The notes below the pieces were generated by a model, which did no database searches, had not been told where the DNA came from, and saw only the letters and a program-made list of their open reading frames with translations. Positions 54,561 to 64,000 of a stretch of DNA of 64,000 bases are shown here, piece after piece (positions within the stretch are counted from its first letter, which is position 1; every line of letters begins with the position of its first letter). The position numbers and the translations under genes were made by a program. This stretch comes from Candidatus Accumulibacter similis (GTDB taxonomy: Bacteria > Pseudomonadota > Gammaproteobacteria > Burkholderiales > Rhodocyclaceae): positions 1,116,001 through 1,180,000 of the forward strand of contig CP054595.1 of the NCBI GenBank assembly GCA_013347225.1, in the 5' to 3' direction.

Positions 54561-56015
54561 ATGATGAAATCGACCTGTTCACGACCCGGCGCGCTGCTGA
54601 CGGCGCTCGTTTTCGCCTTTTCGCCGGCGCTGGCGCAGCAGCCGCCGGCGGCATCGCCCGCTGCCGCCGCCACGCCCGTCGCGAAGACCTTTTCGCAGCA
54701 GGACCTGGATCGGCTGCTGGCGCCGATCGCCCTCTACCCCGATGCGTTGCTGGCGCAGATCCTGATGGCGTCCACCTATCCGCTGGAGGTCGTCGAGGCA
54801 GCGCGCTGGGCGAAGGCCAATCCCAAGGTGACCGGCAAGGCGCTTGAGGATGCGATGGCGAAGCAAACCTGGGATCCCGCCGTCCGGTCGCTGACCGCGG
54901 TCCCGCAGGTCCTGCAGCAGATGAACGAGAATCTCGACTGGATGCAGAAACTGGGCGATGCCTTCCTCGCCCAACAGCAGGACGTGATGGACACCGTGCA
55001 GGGCCTGCGTGCGCGGGCCGATGCCACCGGCAACCTGAAGACCAGCGCGCAGCAGGTGGTACGGACGGAGGTGCAGGGCAGCCAGAAGATCTACGTCGTC
55101 GAGTCGCCGAAGCCGGAGGTCGTCTACGTGCCGACCTACAACCCGACCGTGGTGTACGGGAGCTGGTGGTATCCGACGCCGCCGTATTATGTGTACCCAC
55201 CGGCCTACGTCTACCCGCCGGGACTCGCCTTCGCCACCGGCGTCGTCGTCGGCGCGGCGATCTGGGGCGCCTGCAACTGGGGTTGGGGGCGCGGCAGTGT
55301 CGATGTGAACGTCAATCGCTACAACTCGTTCAACCGCACCAACATCAGCAACAGCAACTGGAACCACAACGTGGCCCACCGCGGCGGCGTCGCCTATCGC
55401 GACCCGAACGTCGCCCGGCAGTACAACCGCGGCGGCAACACGCAGGCTGCCCAGGCGCGCGAGCAGTTTCGCGGCCGCGCCGAGAGCGGACGGTCCGAAC
55501 TGAAGGGAATGGACCGCGCCGAACTGAACGATCGCGTGCGGTCGGCTGACGATCGCTCGCGGGAGAACCTCGGGGGTCGTGGCGAGGTGGGCCGTGGTGA
55601 CGGTGGTCGCGGTGGTGATCGCGCTTCTGCCAGCGATCGCCTGCAGGGCGGCGATCGTGGCGCTGCCGCAGGCGGGCGTGACCGTGCCGACGGCGGTGCT
55701 GCGCGCGCCGATGCCGGTGATCGTTTCGGCGGCGGCGACCGACAGCACGGCTCGGGCTTCGGCGACCGTGGCGGCGGTTTTTCCGGGGTCGGCAACGGTG
55801 CTTCGACGCGTGCGGCGAGCCAGCGCGGCAACGCCAGCCGGGCGGACATGGGCGGCAGCCGCGGTGGCGCCAGCTTTGGTGGCGGCGGCGGTCGCAGCGG
55901 TGGCGGCGCCAGCTTCGGCGATGGCGGTGGCCGGGGCGGCGGCGGCTTCGGCGGTGGCGGTGGCGGTGGCTTCGGCGGTGGTGGTGGCCGCGGTGGTGGC
56001 GGTCGTGGTCGCTAG
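54561..56015 (+). CDS. DUF3300 protein with long glycine-rich tail
   Basis: 484 residues. A signal peptide (ALLTALVFAFSPALAQ) is followed by the DUF3300 domain (about 45-230): FSQQDLDRLLAPIALYPDALLAQILMASTYPLEVVEAARWAK and PEVVYVPTYNPTVVYGSWWYP, both diagnostic. From about residue 320 the protein turns into Arg/Asp/Gly-rich repeats and ends in nearly pure Gly runs (FGGGGGGGFGGGGGRGG). It is probably periplasmic or cell-surface; role unknown. DUF3300 genes are often found beside DUF2950 genes, as here (37-base gap). Confidence 0.88.
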   Translation: MMKSTCSRPGALLTALVFAFSPALAQQPPAASPAAAATPVAKTFSQQDLDRLLAPIALYPDALLAQILMASTYPLEVVEAARWAKANPKVTGKALEDAMAKQTWDPAVRSLTAVPQVLQQMNENLDWMQKLGDAFLAQQQDVMDTVQGLRARADATGNLKTSAQQVVRTEVQGSQKIYVVESPKPEVVYVPTYNPTVVYGSWWYPTPPYYVYPPAYVYPPGLAFATGVVVGAAIWGACNWGWGRGSVDVNVNRYNSFNRTNISNSNWNHNVAHRGGVAYRDPNVARQYNRGGNTQAAQAREQFRGRAESGRSELKGMDRAELNDRVRSADDRSRENLGGRGEVGRGDGGRGGDRASASDRLQGGDRGAAAGGRDRADGGAARADAGDRFGGGDRQHGSGFGDRGGGFSGVGNGASTRAASQRGNASRADMGGSRGGASFGGGGGRSGGGASFGDGGGRGGGGFGGGGGGGFGGGGGRGGGGRGR

Positions 56016-56052
56016 GCAACGCCGGTCCCCATTTCAAGCGGAGAGGAAAACG

Positions 56053-57006
56053 ATGAAGTTCAAGCAGATGATGCGGTCACTTGCCATTGCCGCGCTGATC
56101 GCGACGGCGCCGGAGCTGGCAGCCACGCCGGCGGCGGTGAAGCCGGGCGTCGTGCAGCAGCAGGGCTATGCCACTCCCGAGGACGCTGCCCGCGCACTGG
56201 CCGACGCCGTGCGGGCGGAGGACCAGAAGGCGTTGCTGGGGGCGGTTGGTCCGGCAGCGAAGAGCTGGCTGGCGAGCGGCGATACGGTGGCCGATCGCGC
56301 CGAGTGGCAAAGATTCCTCGCCGCCTACGATCGCAAGCATGGCATCAGCCCGCTGAGTGATGGCCGCGCGCTGCTGCTGGTGGGCGAGGACGACTGGCCC
56401 TTCCCGGCACCGCTGGTGCGCCAGGGTGAGCGCTGGTTCTTCGATGCCGATGCCGGTCGGGAGGAGATCCTCAGCCGTCGCATCGGCCGCAACGAACTCG
56501 ACACCATCCAGACGCTGCTGGCGATCGTCGATGCACAACGCGAATATGCCGCCGGCGATCTCGACGGCAACGGCTCGCATGACTATGCCCTTCGTGTCGT
56601 CTCCAGCGACGGGACGCGTGACGGCCTCTTCTGGCCGGTTGCTGCCGATCAGCCGGCAAGCCCGCTGGGGCCGCTGGTTGCCGAGGCGACACGCGAAGGC
56701 TATCGTGCGAGTGCAGCCGGCGGTCGCCCGCGCGCCTATCACGGCTATCGTTACCGGATCCTGATCGGCCAGGGCCCGGCGGCGTCGGGCGGCGCCTACA
56801 GCTATCTCGTGGATGGGCGCATGATCGGTGGTTTTGCCGTCGTCGCCTACCCGGCGAGCTACGGCGTCTCCGGCGTGATGAGCTTCATCGTCAATCACGA
56901 AGGCATCGTCTACCAGAAGAATCTTGGCCGCAACAGCGAGGTGGTGGCGACGAAGATGCAGCGGTTCAATCCCGACGCAGGCTGGACGAAGGTGAAGGTC
57001 GAGTAG
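56053..57006 (+). CDS. DUF2950 exported protein
   Basis: 317 residues. Signal peptide MRSLAIAALIATAPELAATP; the mature part begins with YATPEDAARALADAVRAEDQKALLGAVGP (alpha/beta start typical of DUF2950). It contains FFDADAGREEILSRRIGRNELDTIQTLLAIVDAQREYA and YHGYRYRILIGQGPAASGGAYSYLVDG, both family signatures. The start ATG follows GAGAGGAAAACG. It is presumed to act with the DUF3300 protein encoded just upstream. Biochemical function is not known. Confidence 0.88.
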   Translation: MKFKQMMRSLAIAALIATAPELAATPAAVKPGVVQQQGYATPEDAARALADAVRAEDQKALLGAVGPAAKSWLASGDTVADRAEWQRFLAAYDRKHGISPLSDGRALLLVGEDDWPFPAPLVRQGERWFFDADAGREEILSRRIGRNELDTIQTLLAIVDAQREYAAGDLDGNGSHDYALRVVSSDGTRDGLFWPVAADQPASPLGPLVAEATREGYRASAAGGRPRAYHGYRYRILIGQGPAASGGAYSYLVDGRMIGGFAVVAYPASYGVSGVMSFIVNHEGIVYQKNLGRNSEVVATKMQRFNPDAGWTKVKVE

Positions 57007-57191
57007 CGCGCACTGCGCGCGGGCAGTGCGGCCGATAGGCGGGAGCGGATGGCGGGCCGGGCGTCGTCGAGTTCGCATGCGTCCTGCTCGACGCCCACGG
57101 CTACACAATCAGTACACGGCGGCGTCAGGCGAACGTGGACAGCGGCCGGCCAAATCGGCCATAATCCGCCGAACTTTCGACGCCGCTCGCC

Positions 57192-57722
57192 ATGAAGTTC
57201 CTCTTCGACCTCTTTCCCGTCATCCTGTTCTTCATCGCCTACAAGGCCTACGACATCTACGTCGCGACCGCGGTCGCCATCGCCGCCACGTTCGCGCAGA
57301 TCGGCTGGCTGTGGTTCAGGGGTCGCAAGATCGACACCATGCTCTGGGTGAGCCTGGTGATCATCAGTGTTTTCGGTGGCATGACCCTCGTGCTGCACGA
57401 CGAGGATTTCATCAAGTGGAAGCCGACGGTGCTCTACTGGGCATTTGCCGCGACTCTGCTCGGCGGCTCGCTGTTGATGAAAAAGAACCTCATTCGCCTG
57501 CTGCTGGCCGAGCAGATGCAACTGCCGGAGGTCGCCTGGGAGAAGCTCAACTGGTCTTGGATTGCCTTCTTCGCTTTCATGGGAGTGGCCAACCTGCTCG
57601 TTGCGTTCAATTTTTCGACTGATGACTGGGTCAACTTCAAGCTCTTCGGCGGCATCGGGCTGATGCTGCTCTTCGTGCTCGCGCAGGGGCTGCTGTTGTC
57701 GAAGTACATCGAGGAGAAGTGA
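57192..57722 (+). CDS. yciB: Inner membrane-spanning protein YciB (septation protein A family)
   Basis: 176 residues with five membrane helices, the standard size. [27 protein letters not shown] and [24 protein letters not shown] are characteristic. YciB is linked to cell envelope and septum formation in enterics (the family also includes intracellular septation protein IspA of Shigella). It is followed two bases later by yciI and then bolA, the usual order in betaproteobacteria. Confidence 0.94.
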   Translation: MKFLFDLFPVILFFIAYKAYDIYVATAVAIAATFAQIGWLWFRGRKIDTMLWVSLVIISVFGGMTLVLHDEDFIKWKPTVLYWAFAATLLGGSLLMKKNLIRLLLAEQMQLPEVAWEKLNWSWIAFFAFMGVANLLVAFNFSTDDWVNFKLFGGIGLMLLFVLAQGLLLSKYIEEK

Positions 57723-57724
57723 CG

Positions 57725-58027
57725 ATGTTCTACATGATCGTTGGTGAGGACCGTCCCGGCTCGCTGGCCGAACGGCTGGCGGCGCGGCCGGCGCATGTCG
57801 AACGGCTGCAGGCGCTGCAGGCCGAAGGTCGCCTGCTGCTGGCCGGCCCCTGCCCGGCGATCGACTCGCCGGACCCGGGGCCGGCCGGCTTTACCGGCAG
57901 CCTGATCGTTGCCGAGTTCGCCTCGCTGGAGGCGGCTCGCGCGTGGGCCGACACCGATCCCTATGTCTCCGCCGGCGTGTACGCTGATGTCACCGTCAAG
58001 CCATTCAGGAAGGTTCTGCCGACGTGA
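57725..58027 (+). CDS. yciI: YciI family protein
   Basis: 100 residues from ATG 57725 (a GTG six bases earlier would overlap yciB). [31 protein letters not shown] and the ending [22 protein letters not shown] show the YciI/YCII fold with the conserved His and Asp. The family is dimeric with a putative active site; function in this organism is unknown. It overlaps bolA by four bases. Confidence 0.92.
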   Translation: MFYMIVGEDRPGSLAERLAARPAHVERLQALQAEGRLLLAGPCPAIDSPDPGPAGFTGSLIVAEFASLEAARAWADTDPYVSAGVYADVTVKPFRKVLPT

Positions 58028-58344
58028 GCGACGCGGCCAGGGTCGTCGGCGATTCTGCCGACGTCGTCGGGCTCATCCGCCAACGCCTTGCGGCACTGGC
58101 GCCGACCCGCCTAGAGCTGATCGACGATTCCGCCCGGCATGCCGGTCACGCCGGCGCCAGGAGCGGCGGCGGGCACTACCGTCTGCTGATCGTCGCCGCA
58201 GCCTTTGCCGGGCAAACGCGGTTGCGTCGACACCGCCTCGTGCATGCGGCACTTGGTGAGCTGATGCACGACAGGATTCACGCCCTGAGCGTGCAGGCGT
58301 TGAGTCCACAAGAGGCTTCGTCGGCGGCCGAACCGACCGTCTGA
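58024..58344 (+). CDS. bolA: BolA family protein
   Basis: 106 residues starting at GTG 58024 (GTGA overlap with yciI). The BolA domain is seen in [64 protein letters not shown], with the conserved His and HRLVHxAL motif. BolA proteins work with monothiol glutaredoxins in iron-sulfur handling and in transcription control under stress. The gene ends 48 bases before the peptidyl-prolyl isomerase. Confidence 0.92.
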   Translation: MSDAARVVGDSADVVGLIRQRLAALAPTRLELIDDSARHAGHAGARSGGGHYRLLIVAAAFAGQTRLRRHRLVHAALGELMHDRIHALSVQALSPQEASSAAEPTV

Positions 58345-58392
58345 ATAGATTCACCCTTTACCCCAACCCTCGGAAAACAAGGAAACCCACAA

Positions 58393-59190
58393 ATGCACAA
58401 GCTTTCAAAACTGGCCGGCGCGTTGCTGCTCGGCGCTCTCGTCTCGCTGCCGGCCGTTGCCCAGAAAGCTCCCGCCGGTGGGGCGGTGGCAACGGTCAAT
58501 GGCGTTGCCATTCCACAGAGCATTGCCAATGCCTTCGTCGCCGAGCAGGAAGCACAGGGGGCACCGGATACGCCGGAACTCAAGAACGCCGTCCGCGAAG
58601 AACTGATCCGTCGCGAACTGCTGGTCCAGGAAGCGAAGAAGCTGGGCCTCGACAAGAAGCCAGATGTCGCCGCACAGGCCGATCTCGCACGGCAGGCGAT
58701 CTTCATTCGCGCCTTCGTCCAGGACTATGTCAAGAAGCATCCGATCAGCGACGAGCAGCTCAAGGCCGCCTACGACCGGGTCAAGGGCCAGATGGGCAAT
58801 ACCGAGTACAAGGTGCGCCACATCCTGGTGGAGAAGGAAGACGATGCCAAGCTGATCATCGGCAACCTGAAGAAGGGCGCCAAGTTCGACGAGCTGGCCA
58901 AGCAGTCGAAGGATCCGGGGTCACGTGACAAGGGTGGCGACCTCGGATGGAGCAGCACGGCGAGCTACGTGAAGCCCTTTGCCGATGCCGTCGTCGGCCT
59001 CGCCAAGGGCAAGTACACCGAGGTGCCGGTGAAGACCGATTTTGGTTACCACGTCATCCTGGTCGAGGACAGTCGTCCGCTGACGCCGCCCACCTTCGAC
59101 CAGATCAAGCCGCAACTGGCACAGCGACTGCAGCAGGATCAGTTGCAGAAGCTGATCGTCGAACTGCGTGGCAAGGCCAAGATCCAGTAA
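58393..59190 (+). CDS. Periplasmic parvulin-type peptidyl-prolyl cis-trans isomerase
   Basis: 265 residues. The signal peptide LAGALLLGALVSLPAVAQ precedes a helical chaperone-like N domain (about 30-130). A parvulin (rotamase) domain (about 135-230) has YKVRHILVEKEDDAKLIIGNLKKGAKFDELAKQSKDPGS, GGDLGWSS, and FGYHVILVEDSRP. It likely helps fold outer membrane or periplasmic proteins. The layout is that of the PrsA/PpiC-like enzymes common in betaproteobacteria downstream of bolA. Confidence 0.92.
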   Translation: MHKLSKLAGALLLGALVSLPAVAQKAPAGGAVATVNGVAIPQSIANAFVAEQEAQGAPDTPELKNAVREELIRRELLVQEAKKLGLDKKPDVAAQADLARQAIFIRAFVQDYVKKHPISDEQLKAAYDRVKGQMGNTEYKVRHILVEKEDDAKLIIGNLKKGAKFDELAKQSKDPGSRDKGGDLGWSSTASYVKPFADAVVGLAKGKYTEVPVKTDFGYHVILVEDSRPLTPPTFDQIKPQLAQRLQQDQLQKLIVELRGKAKIQ

Positions 59191-59213
59191 CCGCCGGCCA
59201 GACGGGCAGGCAC

Positions 59214-59240
59214 AGGCGCCGGTGGTCGAGGCGCCTTTTT
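59214..59240 (+). terminator. Rho-independent terminator after the isomerase gene
   Basis: AGGCGCC (59214-59220) pairs with GGCGCCT (59230-59236) around a nine-base loop, followed by TTTTT (59236-59240). It ends the yciB-yciI-bolA-isomerase unit and separates it from convergent purL. Confidence 0.88.
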
Positions 59241-59256
59241 CGTGCGCTGCCGCCTT

Positions 59257-62200
59257 CTAGCCCAGCCAGCGCCGGGCATTGCGGAACATCCGCAACCACG
59301 GCGAGTCGTGCCAGCCGCGCGCCTCCCAGTCCGCCGGATGCCATGACATCTGCACGGTGCGGAAGACGCGCTCGGGGTGCGGCATCATGATCGTGAAGCG
59401 GCCATCGGCGGTGGTGAAGCCGGTCGCGCCGCCCGGCGATCCGTTCGGGTTGTACGGATGGACTTCGCTCGGCCGGCCGTGGTGATCGACGTAGCGCATC
59501 GCCACCAGCGCCCGCGCCTCGTGTTCGTGCGAGCTGAAAACGGCGCGCCCTTCGCCGTGCGAAACCACCACCGGCAGCCGGCTCCCGGCCATGCCGGCGA
59601 AGAAGAGCGATGGCGAGTCCGGCAGCTCGACGAGCGAAAAGCGTGCCTCGAACTGCTCGACGCGGTTGCGCTCGAAGCGCGGCCAGGCCTCCGCGCCGGG
59701 AATCATTCCCCGCAGCGCGCTCATCATCTGGCAGCCGTTGCAGACGCCGAGGGCGAAGGTTGCCGGACGCGCGAAGAAGGCGGCGAAGTTGTCGCTTGCG
59801 CGCGCGTTGAAGAGGATCGTCCTTGCCCAGCCCTGGCCGGCGCCGAGCACGTCGCCGTAGGAGAAGCCGCCACAGGCGACGACGCCACTGCAGTCGGCGA
59901 GGTGCGCGCGGCCGGCGAGAAGGTCGCTCATGTGCACATCGACGGCGGCGAAGCCGGCACGGTCGAAGGCGGCCGCCATCTCGACGTGTCCATTGACGCC
60001 CTGCTCGCGCAGGATGGCGACGCGCGGGCGGGCGCCGCCGTTGATGAACGGCGCCGCGACATCGTCGGCCGGATCGAAGCTCAGGCTGAACGAGAGTCCC
60101 GGGTCGTCGCCGTCGAGCAGACGGTCGTACTCCTCCTGCGCGCATTCGGGGTTGTCGCGCAGGCGCTGCATGTGGTAGCTGGTCTCCGACCAGGCGCGCT
60201 GCAGGTCGACGCGCTTCTCGTCGAGTACCGCGCGTGCGTTGCGGATGATGCGGATGCGGTCCCAGGCGTTCGGGGCACCGATGAACTGGCTGCAGGCGCC
60301 GAGCCCGGCGGCGCGCAGGATGCCCATGACGCGGCCGCGCTCGCTGCGGCGAATCTGCACGACGGCGCCGAGTTCCTCGCAGAACAGCGCCCGCAGCAGC
60401 AGCTCGAAGGAGCGGCCACGGAGCAGATCGGGGCGCTTCTCGTTGCCGTCCACGTCGTTGCTCAGCGGGTCGTAGCAGAGTCCGTCGGTGTCGAGCGAGA
60501 CGCCGCAGCGGGCAGCAAACGCCATCTCGCAGACGGTGGCGAAGAGGCCGCCGTCGGAGCGGTCGTGGTAGGCGAGCAGGAGGCGCTCGCCGGCGAGACG
60601 ACGCACGGCGGCAAAGAAGGCCGGCAGCAGGGCGGCATCGTCGACGTCGGGAGTCTCGGTGCCGGTCGCCGAATGGACCTGCGCCAGAGCCGAACAGCCG
60701 ACGCGGTTGCGGCCGCGACCGAGGTCGATCAGCAGCAGGTCGGTCTCGCCGGCGTCGAGGACGAGCTGCGGCGTCAGCGTCCGCCGGGAATCGGCGACCG
60801 GCGCGAAAGCGGTGACGATCAGCGACAGCGGCGAGACGACCTGCCGCTCGCTGCCGTCGTCGGGGTCGCGCCAGGAGGTGCGCATCGACAGCGAATCCTT
60901 GCCGACCGGGATGGCGATGCCGATGCTCTGGCAAAGGTCGGAGACCGCGCGCACGGTGTCGAACAGGCGGGCGTCCTCGCCCGGAAAGCCGGCGGCAGCC
61001 ATCCAGTTGGCCGACAGCTTGACATCGCCGAGGCTGTCGATGTCGGCGGCGGCGATGTTGGTCAGCGCCTCGCCGACTGCCATGCGGCCCGAGGCGACGG
61101 CGTCGATCGTCGCCACCGGCGTCCGCTCGCCGATGGCGAAGGCTTCGCCGAGGTAGCCGTCAAAGGACATCAGGGTCACCGCGACGTCGGCACAGGCGAC
61201 CTGCCACGGCCCGACCATCTGGTCGCGCGCACTGAGGCCGCCGACGCTGCGGTCGCCGATGCTGATCAGGAAGCTCTTGTCGGCCACCGCCGGCAGCCGC
61301 AACACGCGGTATGCCGCCTCGCGGAGATCGAGTTCGCCGACCTGCAGGGGCAGCGGCAATGGCGGCAGGCGGGCGGCGCTGCGCGCCATTCGCGGCGGCT
61401 TGCCAAGCAGCGCGGCCATGTCCATGTCCACCGGATCGTTGGCGAAGTGGCTGTCGCTGAGCAGCAGCCGGTTGCCGGCAGTGGTTGCGCCGACGACGGC
61501 GAAGGGGCAGCGCTCGCGAGCGCAGATGGCCGAGAACTCGTCGAGCCGGCCGGGCGGGATCGCCAGCACGTAGCGCTCCTGCGCCTCGTTGCACCATATC
61601 TCCGCCGGCGACATTCCCGGTTCCTCGATCGGCACCGCGCGCAGCTCGAAGTGCGCCCCGCTGCCGGCACCGTGTGCCAGTTCGGGCAGCGCGTTCGAGA
61701 TGCCGCCGGCGCCGACATCGTGCAGCGACAGGATCGGGTTGCCGTCGCCGACCGCCGAACCATCGCCCGCCGGCGCTCCCCGTTGCCAGCAGCGATCGAT
61801 GACCTCCTGCGCCCGCCGCTGCATTTCCGGGTTGCCGCGCTGCACCGAAGCGAAGTCGAGATCCTCGGCGTTGCTGCCGGTGCTCATCGAGCTCGCGGCA
61901 CCACCCCCGAGACCGATCAGCATTCCCGGGCCACCAAGCTGGACGAGGAGCGTGCCCGGCGGCAGCGTGCCCGCCTTGAACGACTGCTCGGCGGCGATGT
62001 TGCCGATGCCGCCGGCGATCATGATCGGCTTGTGGTAGCCGCGCAGCAGCGGTCCGTCAGCACTGCCGGCGAACTGCTCGTAAGTGCGGAAGAATCCGGC
62101 CAGGTTCGGACGGCCGAATTCGTTGTTGAACGCTGCGGCACCGATCGGGCCTTCGAGCATGATCGCCAGAGGCGATGCGATGCGTGCCGGGCGGCCGTAG

Positions 62201-63267
62201 GCAGCGGTCGGGGTTTCCCAGGGCTGCGGCAGATCGGGGATGCCGAGGTTGGAAACCGCGAAGCCGCACAGCCCGGCCTTCGGCTTCGAGCCGCGTCCGG
62301 TCGCACCTTCGTCGCGAATCTCGCCGCCGGCGCCGGTCGCCGCGCCCGGAAACGGCGAGATCGCGGTCGGGTGGTTGTGCGTCTCGACCTTGGCGAGAAT
62401 GTGCATGAGCTGCTCGCGGTAGCCGTAGCGGCCGTCGGCGTCCGGCTGGAAGCGGCGTACCGTCGCTCCCTCGATGACCGATGAGTTGTCGGCATAGGCG
62501 ACGACGGTGCCTTGCGGGTGCCTGCGGTGCGTTTCCCGGATCATGCCGAACAGCGTCTCCGCGCGCGGCTCGCCGTCGACGGTCCACGAGGCATTGAAGA
62601 TCTTGTGCCGGCAATGCTCCGAGTTCGCCTGCGCGAACATCATCAGCTCGACGTCGGTCGGATTGCGCTGCGCGCGGCGAAAGAGATCGACGAGGTAATC
62701 GACCTCGTCCTCGGACAGCGCCAGCCCGAGCAGGCCGTTCGCCTCGATCAGGGCGGCACGCCCACCGGCGAGCAGGTCGACGCTGCGCAACGGTTGCGGC
62801 GCGAAGTGGCGGAACAGTTCGCCAGCCTGCGCGAAGTCGTCGAGCACGGTCTCCAGCATCCGGTCATGGAGCAGGCCGGCGATGACCGACCGCTCGGCGG
62901 AGTCCAGGACCTGCCGCCGGCCCGCCAGGCGGAAGGCGATGCCGCGCTCGATGCGCTCGATCCACAGCAGGCCGCTGTTGTGCGCGATATCCGTCGCTTT
63001 CGACGACCAGGGCGAGATGGTGCCGATGCGCGGCGTGACCAGCATGAGCTCGCCCTGCGGCTCGTCGTCGGCCGGACGCTCCTCGAGCAGTGCCGCGAGC
63101 TGCCGGCGATCGTTTGCCGCGGGTGGTTCGTGGCTGGCAACGAAATGCCAGTGCTCGGCACTGACGATCCGCACTCCCGCGACTGCCAGCGCGAGTCGTT
63201 GCTGCAGGCCCTGCAGGCGGAATGACGAGAAGGCGGCGGCGCCGCGGAGATACAGGAGTTTGGCCAT
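59257..63267 (-). CDS. purL: Phosphoribosylformylglycinamidine synthase (FGAM synthase)
   Basis: 1336 residues, the large single-chain PurL of proteobacteria. The N-terminal region is followed by two AIRS-type synthase domains ([34 protein letters not shown] is the ATP/FGAR site) and a C-terminal glutaminase. Its catalytic triad is visible: Cys at about 1176 in [13 protein letters not shown], and His/Glu in MPHPERVF (1297, 1299). It makes FGAM from FGAR, glutamine and ATP in purine synthesis. The start [17 protein letters not shown] matches the family. The gene is divergent from nnr. Confidence 0.97.
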   Translation of the reverse strand: MAKLLYLRGAAAFSSFRLQGLQQRLALAVAGVRIVSAEHWHFVASHEPPAANDRRQLAALLEERPADDEPQGELMLVTPRIGTISPWSSKATDIAHNSGLLWIERIERGIAFRLAGRRQVLDSAERSVIAGLLHDRMLETVLDDFAQAGELFRHFAPQPLRSVDLLAGGRAALIEANGLLGLALSEDEVDYLVDLFRRAQRNPTDVELMMFAQANSEHCRHKIFNASWTVDGEPRAETLFGMIRETHRRHPQGTVVAYADNSSVIEGATVRRFQPDADGRYGYREQLMHILAKVETHNHPTAISPFPGAATGAGGEIRDEGATGRGSKPKAGLCGFAVSNLGIPDLPQPWETPTAAYGRPARIASPLAIMLEGPIGAAAFNNEFGRPNLAGFFRTYEQFAGSADGPLLRGYHKPIMIAGGIGNIAAEQSFKAGTLPPGTLLVQLGGPGMLIGLGGGAASSMSTGSNAEDLDFASVQRGNPEMQRRAQEVIDRCWQRGAPAGDGSAVGDGNPILSLHDVGAGGISNALPELAHGAGSGAHFELRAVPIEEPGMSPAEIWCNEAQERYVLAIPPGRLDEFSAICARERCPFAVVGATTAGNRLLLSDSHFANDPVDMDMAALLGKPPRMARSAARLPPLPLPLQVGELDLREAAYRVLRLPAVADKSFLISIGDRSVGGLSARDQMVGPWQVACADVAVTLMSFDGYLGEAFAIGERTPVATIDAVASGRMAVGEALTNIAAADIDSLGDVKLSANWMAAAGFPGEDARLFDTVRAVSDLCQSIGIAIPVGKDSLSMRTSWRDPDDGSERQVVSPLSLIVTAFAPVADSRRTLTPQLVLDAGETDLLLIDLGRGRNRVGCSALAQVHSATGTETPDVDDAALLPAFFAAVRRLAGERLLLAYHDRSDGGLFATVCEMAFAARCGVSLDTDGLCYDPLSNDVDGNEKRPDLLRGRSFELLLRALFCEELGAVVQIRRSERGRVMGILRAAGLGACSQFIGAPNAWDRIRIIRNARAVLDEKRVDLQRAWSETSYHMQRLRDNPECAQEEYDRLLDGDDPGLSFSLSFDPADDVAAPFINGGARPRVAILREQGVNGHVEMAAAFDRAGFAAVDVHMSDLLAGRAHLADCSGVVACGGFSYGDVLGAGQGWARTILFNARASDNFAAFFARPATFALGVCNGCQMMSALRGMIPGAEAWPRFERNRVEQFEARFSLVELPDSPSLFFAGMAGSRLPVVVSHGEGRAVFSSHEHEARALVAMRYVDHHGRPSEVHPYNPNGSPGGATGFTTADGRFTIMMPHPERVFRTVQMSWHPADWEARGWHDSPWLRMFRNARRWLG

Positions 63268-63523
63268 GGCGGGCTGTGCTCAGGGGGCAGGCAGGCTGCG
63301 TTGCGGGAAGCCGCGATTATAGCTGACCCGCCATGCTTGCTGCGGCGCAGCATGATCTGCCGCCGGCGACCGTGCAGCGGTGGCCAGGCGGCGCCCCGCT
63401 GCCGCCATTGCCCGCTGGCGCGCCGGCTGCATTAGAATCCGGCGGACAGCAGCCAGGCGTCGAGCGTACAGCCGCACGCGGCCGCCGTCTTCTCGTGCTC
63501 ATCTCCCAGCTCCGGAGACCGTG

Positions 63524-64000
63524 ATGAAAACAGGGACCCCCTCGCAACCTCTGTATCGTTCCGAGGCGTTGCGCCGAGTCGAGACGCTGGCTGCCGAGCA
63601 GCCGCTGATGCAGCGCGCCGGACTCGCCGCTGCCGAGCTGGCGACCTCGCTCTGCCGCCTGCAGGGGGCGGCGCTGCTGATCCTCGCCGGGCCCGGCAAC
63701 AACGGCGGCGATGCCTTCGTCGCCGCCCGTCACCTGCGCGAACGCCACTTTGCCGTCAGTCTCGTCTTTGCCGGCGAGGTCGGCCGCCTGCCGCCGGACG
63801 CTGCGGCGGCCTGCCGACGATTCGTCGATGACGGCGGCGAGCTGCTCGACAGCATTCCGGTCGGCAAGCGCTGGGCGATGATCATCGACGGTCTCTTCGG
63901 CATCGGACTGCAGCGGCCGATCGCCGGTCGCCATGGCGAACTCGTCCTGGCGGCCAACACGCTGGCCGCCCGCGACCGCTGTCCGCTGCTCGCGCTCGAC
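63524..64000 (+). CDS. nnr: NAD(P)HX repair enzyme Nnr (epimerase/dehydratase), N-terminal part (cut by window edge)
   Basis: 159 codons from ATG 63524 to the right edge, open to the end. The YjeF_N epimerase domain is seen: QPLMQRAGLAAAELATSL, then LLILAGPGNNGGDAFVAARHL (the NNGGD motif binds the nucleotide) and WAMIIDGLFGIGLQRP with its conserved Asp. It should convert hydrated NAD(P)H back to usable form; the ADP-dependent dehydratase domain is expected beyond the edge. A ribosome site GGAGACC lies just before the start. Confidence 0.9.
   Translation, partial: MKTGTPSQPLYRSEALRRVETLAAEQPLMQRAGLAAAELATSLCRLQGAALLILAGPGNNGGDAFVAARHLRERHFAVSLVFAGEVGRLPPDAAAACRRFVDDGGELLDSIPVGKRWAMIIDGLFGIGLQRPIAGRHGELVLAANTLAARDRCPLLALD

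Overview
The window looks like chromosome from a high-GC betaproteobacterium of the Rhodocyclales / Candidatus Accumulibacter type. This is inferred from very high GC with long antisense reading frames, a Pseudomonas/Rhodocyclales-style FleSR-sigma54 flagellar regulon, a circularly permuted two-piece tmRNA with tag ANDERFALAA, and c-di-GMP genes typical of that group. No database search was possible, so the genus is a guess. I see no insertion sequence, CRISPR array, rRNA or ordinary tRNA.

Bases 1-11910 (minus strand) form one tightly packed gene train. In order of transcription it holds a NuoM-like subunit, DabA (DUF2309, zinc-binding, beta-carbonic-anhydrase-like), a NuoL-like DabB, two more NuoM-like subunits, half of an aldehyde dehydrogenase, a D-2-hydroxyacid dehydrogenase and the start of a molybdate ABC transporter (modA, modB). 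The well-known DAB inorganic-carbon pump needs only DabA plus one NuoL-like partner. Here four antiporter-like subunits accompany DabA, which suggests an enlarged proton-driven CO2/bicarbonate complex. Bases 12144-17838 (plus) carry acylphosphatase, a broken DyP peroxidase, a repeat-rich exported protein, an M23 peptidase, a GntP-type permease, a solute-binding protein and an EamA exporter.

Bases 18085-32123 are a flagellar basal-body/export block. fliF-G-H-I-J-K-L-M-N-O-P-Q-R run on the minus strand; divergently, fleS-fleR (two-component sigma54 activator) and fliE run on the plus strand. Consensus sigma54 promoters lie before fliK and before fliE, consistent with FleR control. Directly after fliE sits the permuted ssrA gene (tmRNA) with its terminator.

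Bases 33690-41290 hold an APH-like/P-loop kinase fusion, a cation P-type ATPase, a CorA-like membrane protein, a fructosamine kinase and a lysine/alanine-rich lipoprotein. Bases 41382-47851 are a signalling island: three GGDEF proteins (one with hemerythrin, one with HDOD and REC), a REC/EAL deletion scar with a frameshift, an orphan HPt protein, and about 1 kb of decayed DNA holding TonB-dependent-receptor remnants.

Bases 48009-64000 contain a MATE transporter, phenylacetate-CoA ligase, two hypotheticals, a macro-like/TIR fusion overlapping a small upstream ORF (possible NAD-linked defence), DUF6116, a DUF3300-DUF2950 pair, yciB-yciI-bolA-parvulin, purL, and the start of the NAD(P)HX repair gene nnr. 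The main candidates for something new are the expanded DabA complex, the macro-TIR pair and the compact permuted tmRNA.
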